From: Acidobacteriota bacterium
Lineage (GTDB): Bacteria; Acidobacteriota; Terriglobia; Bryobacterales; Bryobacteraceae
NCBI GenBank assembly: GCA_025353165.1
Contig: JANXRE010000175.1
Coordinates: 62,001 to 126,000 of the forward strand
Direction: 5' to 3'
DNA: 64,000 nt
Part shown: one piece after another, positions 50,988 to 60,289 of the stretch
How positions within the stretch are numbered: the first letter of the stretch is position 1
Layout of the letters: each line of letters begins with the position of its first letter
Translations under genes and position numbers: made by a program
The notes under the pieces: model-generated
The model's input: only the letters and a program-made list of their open reading frames with translations
What the model was told of the DNA's origin: nothing
Database searches by the model: none

Positions 50988-53344
50988 AACCGCGGACGGG
51001 CGAAGAGATATGCCGCCAGCGCGGCCAGATAGAACAACCCACCGACGATCAGCGTGGCTCGCAGGCCAATGTAGATGGCCAGAAAGATCGCCGACGCGGA
51101 ACCTAACACGCTGGACGCGGCGTTCAGCGACCACGCCCACCTTACCGATTCGTGATGCGCGCGTTCCAGCAGCCGCAACCCGGCCGGGAACGGCATGCCC
51201 ATCAGAAAAGCGGCCGGCGCGATCATCCCGATCGTCAGCAGCGCCTTGATCCACAAAGGCAAGCCGACCAGACTTCCCGTGATCGGGGCAGAAACGAAGG
51301 CCAGAATAATGACCAGGATCGTCACGCCGGGAAAGACCCAGCGCAACCGCTGGTCCTGCTCGCCAATCATCCGCCGGCTCCAGTAAGAACCGAGCCCACT
51401 GGCGACGAGCATCGAAAAAATAATCACGGTCAGCGCGTACGTCGGATGGCCGAGGAACAGCACGAACTTCTGAATGAGTGCCACCTGGATCAGAATGTAT
51501 CCGGCGCCGATGAACAGGAAATACCACAGAAACGTCAGGATGGACCGATCTGCGGGCAGCCGGCTTCCGAGCAGCAGACGCGGTAGCAGCAAGATTAGCG
51601 CAGTGGCCAAAATGCTCACGCCGAAAACCCCGAAAAGCATGGGTACCGCGCGATTCACCTTGTAATCGGCGCTCAGCCTCGACGCATTCCGAACAAAGTT
51701 CCACACATCGCGGGTCTGGACTGTGTAAAAGAAAAAAGGATTGTCGTCGCTGACCGGCGCGACGTTGTATGCGTACTGCCGCGAGAATTTACGCGGATCG
51801 CCGCTCGCCAGAATCTGACCGAATTCGTTCACGGGGTTGTCCCCCGGCGCGTAGACCACCTGCATCCCGGCAGTCGCCGCGGCCTGACGCGCCCGCGCGA
51901 CATCGGCATCCGCAAACGGCTTCCTCGATATCAGAACGGTGTCCTGCGCCCCCCATTCCTGAATGCGTTCTTTTTGCCCTCGCAGCACGATGACGTGGAG
52001 GGCCGGATCGTGCTCGCCCAAACGATCCATCGCCACCATGGCAAGCGACAGCAGCCGCAGCGATTCCCTCGGCGGTTGGAAGCCCCAACGCGTAAAGACC
52101 ATCAGGCCGTCGTCGGTGAGGTGAGTCAGATAATCTTCAAACGCGTCCGTCGTGTAGAGATTGTTCTCGGATAGAGCGAACGCTCCCGCGGCGGTGGAGG
52201 CCCAGGTGTCCACCAGGGTGGCCTGCAGCACCTGATACTTGTCCGTCGACCGTCGAATGAAACTGCGGCCATCCTCGACTTCGATGTGAACCTCCGGCCG
52301 GAAGTACAGCCGGTGGTTCAGGTCAGGGTATTTCCGGCGAAGAATCGTGGTCGCGATGATCGGATTGATCTCGACTCCAGTGATGTCCTTGCTACCGGAA
52401 GCGAAACTGCGGGCAATGTCCCAGCCGCCTCCCGGGCCGATCACCAGCGTCTTGGCGCCCGGCTTCAGGATATACGGTATCCCCGGACCGTCGTAGAGCA
52501 GATCGTGTCGTGTCTTTTCGTCGAGGTGATCCCAATCGTACGGTGGAATGCCGGTGGAGGCATCGGCGTCGATGTAAATCAGGTTGACCCCCGGATTGCC
52601 TTGCTCCGGCGCAATCCCGATGCGTGAAAAGCTATTCCAGTGGACGAAGAACTCCTTGGGGAGTTCCTTGCCCTTTGCCCATTTCACGTCCAGGATGTGG
52701 AGCGCGCCGTTGGCCACCATGAGAACCACCAGGCAGAGCGCGGCCACCACCGCCAGCACGCGCCGGACGCTCGAGCCGGCCATGTTGAACCAGATCGCCG
52801 CGGACACGGCGTACAGGACACCCGCCGCTACAACGGTGTTCGGGCCGCCGAAGTAATTCAGCATCGGGATCAAGGCCAGGCACCCGCCTGCCGCGCCGAG
52901 CAGATCGAAGAAATACACGCGATCCACGCGCTCGATGGTCTCCCCAATCGCCAGCGACACGACTGCGCCCGCGATGAAGAATGGCAGCGCCGACGCGAAA
53001 TAAACCACGATCAGCGCGGCGCCGCCGGGCCGCACGAACGGCGACATGATGTACGCCAGCGCAACCACTACCGCCGCCGAATTGGCCAGTGCCAGTCCAC
53101 CCAATTTCGCGAAGGTGTCGCCCTTCCAGCGCGCCACGACATAGGAAAACACGCCGCCCGCGCCGAGGCCGAACAGCGCGATGGAGATCGCGAGAAATGC
53201 AAAATGATAATAGAAAACAACCGAGAAGATGCGGGTGAGCGAAAGCTCCAGCACCAACGTCGCAAGCGTCGTCAGGCCAACGCCCGTATACACCCGCGCC
53301 CAACTGGCGCGACCCTCAAGAGGAACCGAACTTACTCGTGACAA
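50975..53344 (-). CDS. Membrane protein with embedded spermidine-synthase-like domain
   Basis: A 789-residue protein. About eight N-terminal helices (18-225), a soluble domain with a Rossmann methyltransferase fold (LVIGPGGGWDIARSFA and ITGVEINP, about 300-420), and a C-terminal bundle of helices (about 565-780). The centre resembles polyamine synthases, but the polyamine-binding acidic set is not obvious, so the transferred group is uncertain. Related multi-pass spermidine-synthase-like proteins are common in Acidobacteriota without known function. It converges with the MoxR partner gene, the 3' ends overlapping by 13 nt. The start is a TTG and is only moderately certain. Confidence 0.78.
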   Translation of the reverse strand: MSRVSSVPLEGRASWARVYTGVGLTTLATLVLELSLTRIFSVVFYYHFAFLAISIALFGLGAGGVFSYVVARWKGDTFAKLGGLALANSAAVVVALAYIMSPFVRPGGAALIVVYFASALPFFIAGAVVSLAIGETIERVDRVYFFDLLGAAGGCLALIPMLNYFGGPNTVVAAGVLYAVSAAIWFNMAGSSVRRVLAVVAALCLVVLMVANGALHILDVKWAKGKELPKEFFVHWNSFSRIGIAPEQGNPGVNLIYIDADASTGIPPYDWDHLDEKTRHDLLYDGPGIPYILKPGAKTLVIGPGGGWDIARSFASGSKDITGVEINPIIATTILRRKYPDLNHRLYFRPEVHIEVEDGRSFIRRSTDKYQVLQATLVDTWASTAAGAFALSENNLYTTDAFEDYLTHLTDDGLMVFTRWGFQPPRESLRLLSLAMVAMDRLGEHDPALHVIVLRGQKERIQEWGAQDTVLISRKPFADADVARARQAAATAGMQVVYAPGDNPVNEFGQILASGDPRKFSRQYAYNVAPVSDDNPFFFYTVQTRDVWNFVRNASRLSADYKVNRAVPMLFGVFGVSILATALILLLPRLLLGSRLPADRSILTFLWYFLFIGAGYILIQVALIQKFVLFLGHPTYALTVIIFSMLVASGLGSYWSRRMIGEQDQRLRWVFPGVTILVIILAFVSAPITGSLVGLPLWIKALLTIGMIAPAAFLMGMPFPAGLRLLERAHHESVRWAWSLNAASSVLGSASAIFLAIYIGLRATLIVGGLFYLAALAAYLFARPRFHQM

Positions 53345-53348
53345 TCAC

Positions 53349-54075
53349 CTATGGTATCGAGAGATCGTCCCGCAACGCGAATTTCACTCCCAGCGCGGCG
53401 CGATCCAGGGAGCGATTTTCGCCGCCCGCCGCGCCGGAGCCCAGCACGCCACGCCCGTCGCGGCGAGCAATGGCAGCGGCACCGCGATGTACACCAACGG
53501 GTCCGTTCCCGCGCCGGAACCGAAGGAGTCTGCCAACGCCGGCGCAAACAGAAGCGATAGCCCTACCCCGAGAGCGACTCCGATCATAGCCAGCCCGAAG
53601 CCCTGGCCCAGCACCATCCTCAGCACGCCTTGCAATCGCCATGCGAATCCCGATCTCGCGAGTGCGGCGGCTGACTGCGTATGCAATGACCCCATACAGG
53701 CCGACCATCGTCAGCGAAATACGGGGCGCGCCGAGCCCGGAAACTATGCCCGAAAGGGATTCGCGGAGGAGCCAGTGCGATTGACGATCAGCACGGGCTG
53801 CGATTGCGCCGCGTCGCGGGCGTCAAACGCCCGGCCTCGCACCATCTTGATTTTCACGGCCCGAAGTGATGCCGCTTTCGTACTCGTGAAGAGACTGACC
53901 AACTCCTCCGCGCGCGGCACGGACATGGGCCGGAACATGAGCGCGTCCGCAAAACTGAAAATCGCGGAATGGGCGCCGATTCTGAACGCCTAGGATCGCG
54001 ATAGCTGCGAACTCGGGATTATTGCGTACCGTACGTCCTGCATAAACGATGTCCTGCCAAAAGGAACGAATGCGT
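53349..54075 (-). pseudogene. Wrecked ADOP/MacB-FtsX family permease
   Basis: Three minus-strand pieces of one permease remain in different frames. The N-terminal piece reads RSFWQDIVYAGRTVRNNPEF (about 54073-53985). The first periplasmic region reads MFRPMSVPRAEELVSLF and joins directly to KIKMVRGRAFDARDAAQ (53744-53938). The C-terminal membrane part reads VIAYAVSRRTREIGIRMA and then MVLGQGFGLAMIGVALGVG in a shifted frame (53384-53708). Most of the roughly 800-residue original is deleted. This family of orphan permeases is strongly expanded in Acidobacteriota. The remnant fills the 780-bp stretch between 53345 and 54123, which holds no intact gene. Confidence 0.75.
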
Positions 54076-54123
54076 TCCTCCCTGAAATAAGTACTGCGTT
54101 CCTTACAGCCCGGTAGTTCAAGC

Positions 54124-55236
54124 TCACTGGGCCACGGCGACGAAACGGATGCAGACCGGCGCGACGGCGCTGAGGGCCTGTCCGGTAAACGTCAGGCGGC
54201 CATCGTCGCCGACGCGGAAAAGCGCGATGCTGTTGGTCTTCTGGTTGGCTGCGAACAGGAATTTCCCAGTTGGATCGAGGGCGAAGTTGCGCGGCTCCTT
54301 GCCCTGTGTCGGCACATACTCCACAAAGGTCAGTTTCCCCGTCCGCGGGTGGATGGAAAACACAGCGATGGAATCTTGCCCTCGGTTGGAGGCGTACAAA
54401 GTCCGGCCGTTCGGGTGAACCACGACCTCCGCTGTCGAGTTCTCGCCGTGAAAATCCTTCGGCAGAGTCGAGAGCGATTCGATGGTGCGCAATTTGCCGG
54501 CGCCGTTGTAGGAATAGGCGGTCACCGTCGAGTTGAGTTCATTAATCGCGTAGCCGTACTTGCCGTTCGGATGGAATGCGAAGTGTCGCGGGCCGGCTGC
54601 CGGGGCCGTCTGTACGGTGAGGCGATCTTCGCGGGTAAGTTCGCCCTGGGCGGCATCGAACCGGTAAACGTAGAGCTGATCCGTTCCCAAATCGGCGGCA
54701 ACGGCAAAATGCCCGTCCGGCGCGAAGTTGATGGAGTGCGCGTGGGGACCTTCCTGCGATCCCTTGTTCGGACCGGTGCCCTTGTGCTGATCCTCGGACC
54801 CGACTGCGCCCAGCGTTCCGTCGCCGTTGACGCGGACCAGCGCGACTGTCCCGCTGCCATAGTTCGCCGTCACTATGGCACGCGCCGACTTGTCGATGGA
54901 CAGGTGGCAGGGGCCCGAACCGCCCGACCCCGCCGTATTCAGAGCCTTGAGCTTCCCTGTCATGGCGTCCACGGCGAAGGCCGAAACCGTGCCCTTGTCA
55001 ACCTCGTTCACCGCATAGAGGTACTTGCCCAAAGGGTGAATCGCGAGAAAAGTGGGATTCTCCGTTTCGGCAACGAGTCCGATCTCCTGGGCCTTTCCGG
55101 TAGCCGCGTCGAAGCGCCAGGCGTAGATTCCACGGCTCCCATGACCCGTATAGGTACCGACGTAAACGTTGTAAACGGGGTCGGCCGCCGCGGGAACCGC
55201 CAACGCGAGCGTGGCAAGAAGCGAAAAAGTGAGCAT
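54124..55236 (-). CDS. Secreted lactonase-family seven-bladed beta-propeller (Pgl/YbhE-like)
   Basis: A 370-residue protein with a signal peptide (about 1-18). It shows repeated blades with the family rhythm HPxGKYLYxxNE (IHPLGKYLYAVNEVD, FHPNGKYGYAINELN, VHPNGRTLYASNRG, LDPTGKFLFAANQK). GPHAHSINFAPDG and GPRHFAFHP supply the His/Arg residues of the central pocket. Cytoplasmic relatives are 6-phosphogluconolactonases; this exported one probably opens sugar or other lactones in the periplasm. It diverges over only 23 bp from the next gene. Confidence 0.87.
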   Translation of the reverse strand: MLTFSLLATLALAVPAAADPVYNVYVGTYTGHGSRGIYAWRFDAATGKAQEIGLVAETENPTFLAIHPLGKYLYAVNEVDKGTVSAFAVDAMTGKLKALNTAGSGGSGPCHLSIDKSARAIVTANYGSGTVALVRVNGDGTLGAVGSEDQHKGTGPNKGSQEGPHAHSINFAPDGHFAVAADLGTDQLYVYRFDAAQGELTREDRLTVQTAPAAGPRHFAFHPNGKYGYAINELNSTVTAYSYNGAGKLRTIESLSTLPKDFHGENSTAEVVVHPNGRTLYASNRGQDSIAVFSIHPRTGKLTFVEYVPTQGKEPRNFALDPTGKFLFAANQKTNSIALFRVGDDGRLTFTGQALSAVAPVCIRFVAVAQ

Positions 55237-55259
55237 CCGTTAGATATATACTGCGGAAC
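55237..55259. promoter_or_regulatory. 23-bp divergent gap with shared -10 region
   Basis: The gap holds TATATACT-like sequence. For the plus-strand gene TATACT (55247-55252) is 7 nt before GTG 55260. The same AT-rich core, read on the other strand, lies 6-13 nt before the lactonase ATG but lacks a perfect hexamer. Neither side has room for an SD leader, so both mRNAs should begin at the start codon. Confidence 0.45.
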
Positions 55260-56777
55260 GTGAGAATGCTACCGGCAACCGCAATCATTCTGTTCGCTGC
55301 CACCACGTGCGGGGCGGCGGAGACGTTCGGATACCATGAGGTTCAACTCGACCAGAAGGGGCGGATCGTGTCCTGGGCGGGGCCGCCGTCGGTCGCCTAC
55401 GACAAGGTCGTGCGCCTGACGTGGAACTTCTGGCGCGAGATGAAGCCTTGTCCAAACGGGGTCTCGTACTATCTTCAGCACCAGGTCTGGAAGCCGGAGG
55501 AAGACGCGCGCGGCATCGGCGGGGACCAGATCCCGATGGCGCTCTCGTCGTGGAATCTGCTGTACGGTTACCTGGGCGACGAATCGGTCAAGGCGAACAT
55601 GGTTCACATGGCGGACTACTGGCTCGACCACGGGCTTGCCCCGGCGACCGCGTATTGGGCGAGTCTTCCCTACCCGTACAACACCGATTTGCACTCCGGC
55701 GCCTACGACGGCGACATGCGGGCCGGAAAAGGCGGCGTCCAACCCGACAAAGCTGCCAGTTTCGCGGCGGAACTGATCGTGCTTTACAAGATCACCGGCA
55801 ACGCGAGATATCTCGACGCGGCGCAGCAGATGGCGGACACACTCGCGGTGCATATCGCTCCCGGCGACGCTGAAAACTCGCCCTGGCCATACCGCGTGGA
55901 TGCGGTCGGCAACCAGGTCCACACGCAACTGAAGGACGGGCGGACCCTCAAGGCGTCGTACACCTCCAACTACACCGGCGCCCTGCGCATGTTCGCAGAC
56001 CTGCGGACGCTGGGCAGAGGGGACGCGAAGAAGTACGCGGCAGCGTCGGCGATTCTGGTGAGCTGGCTGAAGAGCTATCCCCTGACGACGAACAGGTGGG
56101 GGCCTTTTTTCGAGGACATCCCGACCGCCGACTGGTCGGATACAGAGCATAACGCCGATACCCTGGCAATGTACATCCTGGAGCGCCGGGAGAACTGGGA
56201 CCCGAAGTGGCGCGAGCAAGCCAAAAGCGCCCTGGACTGGTCTTATCGCACCTTCGCCAATCACGAATTTGACAAATGGGGCGTCGTCGTGGTCAATGAA
56301 CAGACCGTGTACCAGGTGCCAGGCAACAGTCATACCTCGCGGCACGCCGCGGTCGAAATCCTGTATTGCGAACAAACCGGCGACTGCTCGAACAAGGAAG
56401 ACGCTATTCGCCGCCTGGACTGGGCGACCTACACGGTGGACAACGACGGCAAGAACCGTTATCCTCGCGACGAAATCTGGCTTACGGACGGGTACGGCGA
56501 CTACATCCGGCACTACCTGCGCGCCATGGCATCCGCCCCGGAACTCGCTCCGGACGGCCAGGACCATTTGCTTCGAACCAACTCAGTTATTCAGAACATA
56601 CGCTACGCGGCCGGAAATATCGAATACACGAAATTCGATGCCAATTCGGTCGAACGCTTCAAACTCGGTGGGTTTGTTCCGTTGAAAGTGGTGGGCGGCG
56701 AATTGAGCTGGAATCCGAAGACACGCGTCGCGCAGATCCGGGCTCGGGCGAAGCAGGTAACGATTACCGGCCGGTAG
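55260..56777 (+). CDS. Secreted (alpha/alpha)6-barrel-like protein, putative glycoside hydrolase
   Basis: A 505-residue protein with a signal peptide (ending about CGAAE). Regular helical segments around ASFAAELIVLYKITGNARYLDAAQ, quoted here only as its core ELIVLYKITGNARYLDAA, and TSRHAAVEILYCEQTG resemble the (alpha/alpha)6 toroids of lyases, epimerases and glycosidases. EHNADTLAMYILE and the Trp/Tyr-rich loops would line a sugar-binding cleft. No family can be named with confidence and catalytic acids are not proven. Start is GTG 55260, 7 nt after a -10 box; an in-frame ATG lies at 55266. The shared gap with a lactonase suggests a joint role in carbohydrate use. Confidence 0.7.
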   Translation: MRMLPATAIILFAATTCGAAETFGYHEVQLDQKGRIVSWAGPPSVAYDKVVRLTWNFWREMKPCPNGVSYYLQHQVWKPEEDARGIGGDQIPMALSSWNLLYGYLGDESVKANMVHMADYWLDHGLAPATAYWASLPYPYNTDLHSGAYDGDMRAGKGGVQPDKAASFAAELIVLYKITGNARYLDAAQQMADTLAVHIAPGDAENSPWPYRVDAVGNQVHTQLKDGRTLKASYTSNYTGALRMFADLRTLGRGDAKKYAAASAILVSWLKSYPLTTNRWGPFFEDIPTADWSDTEHNADTLAMYILERRENWDPKWREQAKSALDWSYRTFANHEFDKWGVVVVNEQTVYQVPGNSHTSRHAAVEILYCEQTGDCSNKEDAIRRLDWATYTVDNDGKNRYPRDEIWLTDGYGDYIRHYLRAMASAPELAPDGQDHLLRTNSVIQNIRYAAGNIEYTKFDANSVERFKLGGFVPLKVVGGELSWNPKTRVAQIRARAKQVTITGR

Positions 56778-56791
56778 AATTTGCGCGGTAA

Positions 56792-56811
56792 ATCATTCGA
56801 TATCATTCGAT
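56792..56811 (+). repeat. Perfect tandem 10-mer
   Basis: ATCATTCGAT occurs twice head to tail in the 84-bp gap before the next gene, about 40 nt upstream of its -10 box. It is followed by AACGAAT, an inverted echo of ATTCG. This position would suit a regulator's operator. No regulator is encoded nearby. Confidence 0.45.
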
Positions 56812-56861
56812 TTAACGAATTTCGTACGACAAACTCACGATTTTCAGGCTAGAATTCAGTC

Positions 56862-57647
56862 ATGGACCTCCAAGCGGCCGAGACCGGGCTCAAATTCGCT
56901 ACCCCGGTCCTGTCGCTGCTTCTTTTGAATAAGATGTGGTCCCAACGCCTGCACATCGAATACCGATTCTTGGCCCTGTATCTGATTTGGGATGTGATCG
57001 GTGCCGTCGCCCTTCTTGCGACTCCTCACGATGATCGGTATTTTCAGTTGTTTATGGCCCTGCGATTCGTGCAATGGATTCTGGACGTGCTCGTGACGCT
57101 CGATCTGGTATCGGTGATCACCAAGCGTTACGCGGGAATAACAACCATGGCGCGGATCGCGGTGTCTGCATGCCTGGCGATCGCCACGGTTGGGGCGCTT
57201 TTGTCGGCCCTGATCGACCTCAACAGAGCGCCGTCGGAATCCCAGATTCTCAAGGCAGCGATGCTCGCGGATCGAACCATTTCGTTTAGCGTGCTCGCGT
57301 TCCTGGGACTCATGTTGGTCTTCCTGCTCTGGTTCCCCATCAAATTGAGCCTCAACACAGTCGCTTATGCGGCAGGGTTCATCGTGATGTTTGCCGCCCG
57401 GTTCTCGGCGGACCTGCTCGGCAATCTCCTGGGGCCTTCCGCCTACCAGGCGCTAGGCACCGCCGATCTTGCCGTCTTTAGCCTGGTGCTGATCTACTGG
57501 TCGGTGCGCATCACGGTCCGGAATGAAACCGCGGACACAGTAGTGGGGCATTCCTGGGACCGCTCTGCGGAACTGCGGCTAGTTAGTCAGCTAGAATCCA
57601 TAAACCAGTCCCTCCTCCGTACCAGCAGCAAAGCCAATCCGAGATAA
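56862..57647 (+). CDS. Multi-pass membrane protein, unknown function
   Basis: A 261-residue protein with about six to seven transmembrane helices (first about 12-25, last about 205-220) and a short hydrophilic C-terminal tail of 40 residues. No motif is recognised. Proteins with this layout are frequent orphans in Acidobacteriota. TAGAAT ends 6 nt before the ATG (56850-56855) and there is no SD, so the mRNA is probably leaderless. A terminator-like hairpin follows the stop. Confidence 0.65.
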   Translation: MDLQAAETGLKFATPVLSLLLLNKMWSQRLHIEYRFLALYLIWDVIGAVALLATPHDDRYFQLFMALRFVQWILDVLVTLDLVSVITKRYAGITTMARIAVSACLAIATVGALLSALIDLNRAPSESQILKAAMLADRTISFSVLAFLGLMLVFLLWFPIKLSLNTVAYAAGFIVMFAARFSADLLGNLLGPSAYQALGTADLAVFSLVLIYWSVRITVRNETADTVVGHSWDRSAELRLVSQLESINQSLLRTSSKANPR

Positions 57648-57653
57648 GGTTAA

Positions 57654-57695
57654 ATTACCGTTGCATTCAACTGTAATGTTCGGTAATCTATTTTT
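57654..57695 (+). terminator. Rho-independent terminator
   Basis: ATTACCG (57654-57660) pairs with CGGTAAT (57681-57687), and CATT/AATG extends the stem inward past a small internal loop. CTATTTTTG follows. It lies between the membrane protein stop and the ribosome-binding site of the next gene. Confidence 0.6.
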
Positions 57696-57718
57696 GAACG
57701 ATTAGGAGGTTTGACCGG

Positions 57719-58240
57719 ATGAATTCAGTCATGGTGGCGATTTTCATAATCGCCTTGGCGATTTTCGGGGTAGGTATTGTCGGTCTTCGGCTGCGAAGTC
57801 GTTCGCAACGGCCGGCCGTTGCGGCTTGGAATGGGAATTTCGATGTCCGCCGGTATCGGCCCATGGAGAGGCTCCTGGCGGAAGACGATCTGGCCTATCT
57901 GACGGTTTCCGGTCTCGACCAGCAAACGTTGAGACAGTTCCGCAAGGAGCGGAGGCGTCTGTTCGTGCGCTATCTGCGCAATCTTGAATCGGATTTTTGG
58001 AACCTTCACGCCGGAGCAAGGGCATTGCTGATCGACGCGCCTTCGGATCGTCCGGAACTGGCAGCCGACATCCTGCGGCAGCAACTTGCGTTCCAGCGGA
58101 CTGTTTGGATGATCCGGGTGGGACTGCTGGTGCCCGGATTCAGCGGTGCAACCGCCGGAGTCGCCCGCTTGCTGGATCTCGCCGAGGGCATGGGGGCCAG
58201 CGCGAAGCTGGTTAGGGCGAGTGCGGTGGTGGGCGCGTAA
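57719..58240 (+). CDS. Membrane-anchored orphan protein
   Basis: A 173-residue protein with one N-terminal transmembrane helix (about 4-23) and a cytoplasmic helical domain. That domain includes a charged segment (QTLRQFRKERRRLFVRYL, about 68-85) and a hydrophobic patch near 150 that may touch the membrane. No family is recognised. The ATG follows a strong AGGAGG by 9 nt, unlike the leaderless-looking genes around it, so it is probably well translated. A strong terminator follows 38 nt after the stop. Confidence 0.65.
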   Translation: MNSVMVAIFIIALAIFGVGIVGLRLRSRSQRPAVAAWNGNFDVRRYRPMERLLAEDDLAYLTVSGLDQQTLRQFRKERRRLFVRYLRNLESDFWNLHAGARALLIDAPSDRPELAADILRQQLAFQRTVWMIRVGLLVPGFSGATAGVARLLDLAEGMGASAKLVRASAVVGA

Positions 58241-58277
58241 GCCCGGCCTACCAGTAAGTAAATTCTTGTAAAACCAA

Positions 58278-58309
58278 GCCGAGCCGCTCACGAGTGGCTC
58301 GGCATTTTC
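58278..58309 (+). terminator. Rho-independent terminator
   Basis: GCCGAGCC (58278-58285) and GGCTCGGC (58296-58303) form an 8-bp GC-rich stem with a 10-nt loop, followed by ATTTTCTTGTTT. This is the clearest classical terminator in the window. Confidence 0.85.
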
Positions 58310-58365
58310 TTGTTTAGCGCCGTTTATCGCCACCCGCCTTCTCTCCACGGACATACAATGGCCTA

Positions 58366-59772
58366 GTGTCCCCCCGGAGCTTCTCGCCCTTGGCCAAGGC
58401 AGCCGAAAAGCCGGCGCTTTTGCGCCAGCTTGGCATCATAAGCGCCACGGCGCTCGTGATCTCGAATATGGTCGGCCAGGGAATCTTCACCTCCACGGGA
58501 TTTCTGGCCGCCGACCTGGGTTCTCCGAAACTCATCCTGCTGATCTGGCTGGTGGGAGCCCTCTGCGCGCTGGGGGGCGCATTCTGCTATTCCGAACTGG
58601 GTGTCAACTTCCCCAGCTCCGGCGGCGAATACGTGTACCTGACTGAGGCTTACGGACCGACCTGGGGGTTCATGACCGGCTGGATCTCCTTTTTCGCGGG
58701 ATTTTCAGCTCCGATCGCCGCCGCCGCTCTCGCTTTTTCGGATTACCTCGGATACTTTATCCCGGCCACAAAGCAGGCGAACTCCCAGTTCACCGTCGGA
58801 TCGGGCGCTTGGGCCTGGCACTTCGGTCTGGCGCAACTCGTCGCTTGTTCGCTGGTGGCGGTCTTTACGGTCTTGAATTTTTTCGGCGTTCAGCGGGTGG
58901 CCAGAGTGCAGAACCTGCTCACCGGGCTCAAGGTGGCCATGATCTGCACGTTTCTCGCACTAGCGTTTACGGCCGGCAAGGGCAATTGGAGCAACTTCGG
59001 CGTGAGCGCGGTTCGGGATCATCCCGCAACCCCGCTGCCGGCCCAGTTTGCAATCAGCCTTTTTTGGATTTACGTCGCTTACAGCGGGTGGAACGCCGCT
59101 ACGTACGTCGCCGAGGAACTGGAGCAGCCCGCCCGCACCCTACCGCTGGCCCTTGCGGTGGGCACAGGGTTGGTGGCGGTGCTGTTCGTGGCCCTCAACG
59201 TCGCTTTCATTTATGCCGTCCCCTTGCAGGAAATGAAGGGTGTGCTCGCGATAGGTTCCCTGGCGGCATCCAGGCTCTTCGGACCGGAGATTGCCGGCCT
59301 GTTCAGCGGTCTGATGGCGCTCGGTCTCATGTCTACTGTCAACGCAATGGTGACCGTGGGACCGCGCGTGTACTATGCGATGGCCAAGAACCGCGCATTC
59401 TTCCTGTCCGCCGCCCGAGTGCATCCGCGCTGGCACACTCCCGTTGTGGCCATCGTTGCGCAGGGCATCTGTACGATGATCATGGCATTCGCGCCTTTCC
59501 GCGAGCTGATCTCGTACATCGGAATCCTGCTCAATCTCTTCGCGGTAATGTCAGTCGCCTCAATCTTCTTCTTCCGGCGCCGAACCGGATGGCAGAAACT
59601 GCGTGTCGTAAGTTTCCTTTATCCGCTGATCCCGCTGCTGTTCGTGGCGATCGGCCTCTGGATGACTTACCAGGGTATTCGCCAAAAGCCCTGGGTTTCC
59701 GCGGCGGCGGCGTTGACCATTGCGACCGGAGCGCTATTCTACCGCATGCGCATCCACAAAAAGAAAATTTAG
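58366..59772 (+). CDS. APC-family amino acid permease
   Basis: A 468-residue transporter with twelve transmembrane helices. ISATALVISNMVGQGIFTS in helix 1 is the unwound Gly-rich substrate site of the amino acid-polyamine-organocation superfamily, and YSELGVNFPSSGGEYVYL belongs to helix 2-3. It probably imports an amino acid by proton symport or exchange; the substrate is not predictable. GTG 58366 lies 6 nt after TACAAT (58354-58359) and has no SD, so the transcript is probably leaderless. Confidence 0.88.
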   Translation: MSPRSFSPLAKAAEKPALLRQLGIISATALVISNMVGQGIFTSTGFLAADLGSPKLILLIWLVGALCALGGAFCYSELGVNFPSSGGEYVYLTEAYGPTWGFMTGWISFFAGFSAPIAAAALAFSDYLGYFIPATKQANSQFTVGSGAWAWHFGLAQLVACSLVAVFTVLNFFGVQRVARVQNLLTGLKVAMICTFLALAFTAGKGNWSNFGVSAVRDHPATPLPAQFAISLFWIYVAYSGWNAATYVAEELEQPARTLPLALAVGTGLVAVLFVALNVAFIYAVPLQEMKGVLAIGSLAASRLFGPEIAGLFSGLMALGLMSTVNAMVTVGPRVYYAMAKNRAFFLSAARVHPRWHTPVVAIVAQGICTMIMAFAPFRELISYIGILLNLFAVMSVASIFFFRRRTGWQKLRVVSFLYPLIPLLFVAIGLWMTYQGIRQKPWVSAAAALTIATGALFYRMRIHKKKI

Positions 59773-59804
59773 CGCACGCGCGAAGTCGCTAGAATCCAAA
59801 AGGT

Positions 59805-60278
59805 ATGCGATTTCTGAAAACCTCGTTAATGATCGGAGGGCTGGCGCTGCTTTCGTTCAGCGCCCGTGCCCAAGAAAAAGACATTGTAGACACCGCTGTC
59901 GCCGCCGGCAGCTTCAACACCCTCGTGAAAGCCATCCAGGCCGCTGGATTGGTGGACACTCTCAAAGGCCCCGGGCCTTTCACCGTTTTCGCACCCACGG
60001 ACGAGGCTTTTGCAAAGCTGCCCGCAGGCGCTCTCGATAGCCTGCTCGCAAACCCAAAGAAGCTGAAGTCCGTTCTCACCTATCACGTGGTCGCCGGCAA
60101 AGTCATGGCCGCTGACGTAAAGCCCGGCAAAGTGAAGACCGTGGAAGGTGCGTCCGCCACCATCAAGGCCATGCACGGAAAGCTGACGATCGACAAGGCC
60201 CACATCGTCAAGACCGACATCATGTGCTCCAACGGCGTGATTCATGTGATCGACGCCGTGATCATGCCTAAGATGTAG
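59805..60278 (+). CDS. Secreted fasciclin-domain protein
   Basis: A 157-residue protein with a signal peptide (about 1-22, ending ARAQ) and a single FAS1 domain. [17 protein letters not shown] is the H1 motif, and [13 protein letters not shown] leads to the H2-like [14 protein letters not shown]. Bacterial fasciclin proteins mediate adhesion or bind ligands at the cell surface. A TAGAAT box lies 9 nt upstream, with AAAGGT as a weak ribosome-binding site. The gene converges with the xylulokinase gene 11 nt away. Confidence 0.9.
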   Translation: MRFLKTSLMIGGLALLSFSARAQEKDIVDTAVAAGSFNTLVKAIQAAGLVDTLKGPGPFTVFAPTDEAFAKLPAGALDSLLANPKKLKSVLTYHVVAGKVMAADVKPGKVKTVEGASATIKAMHGKLTIDKAHIVKTDIMCSNGVIHVIDAVIMPKM

Positions 60279-60289
60279 ACTCCCCGCAT

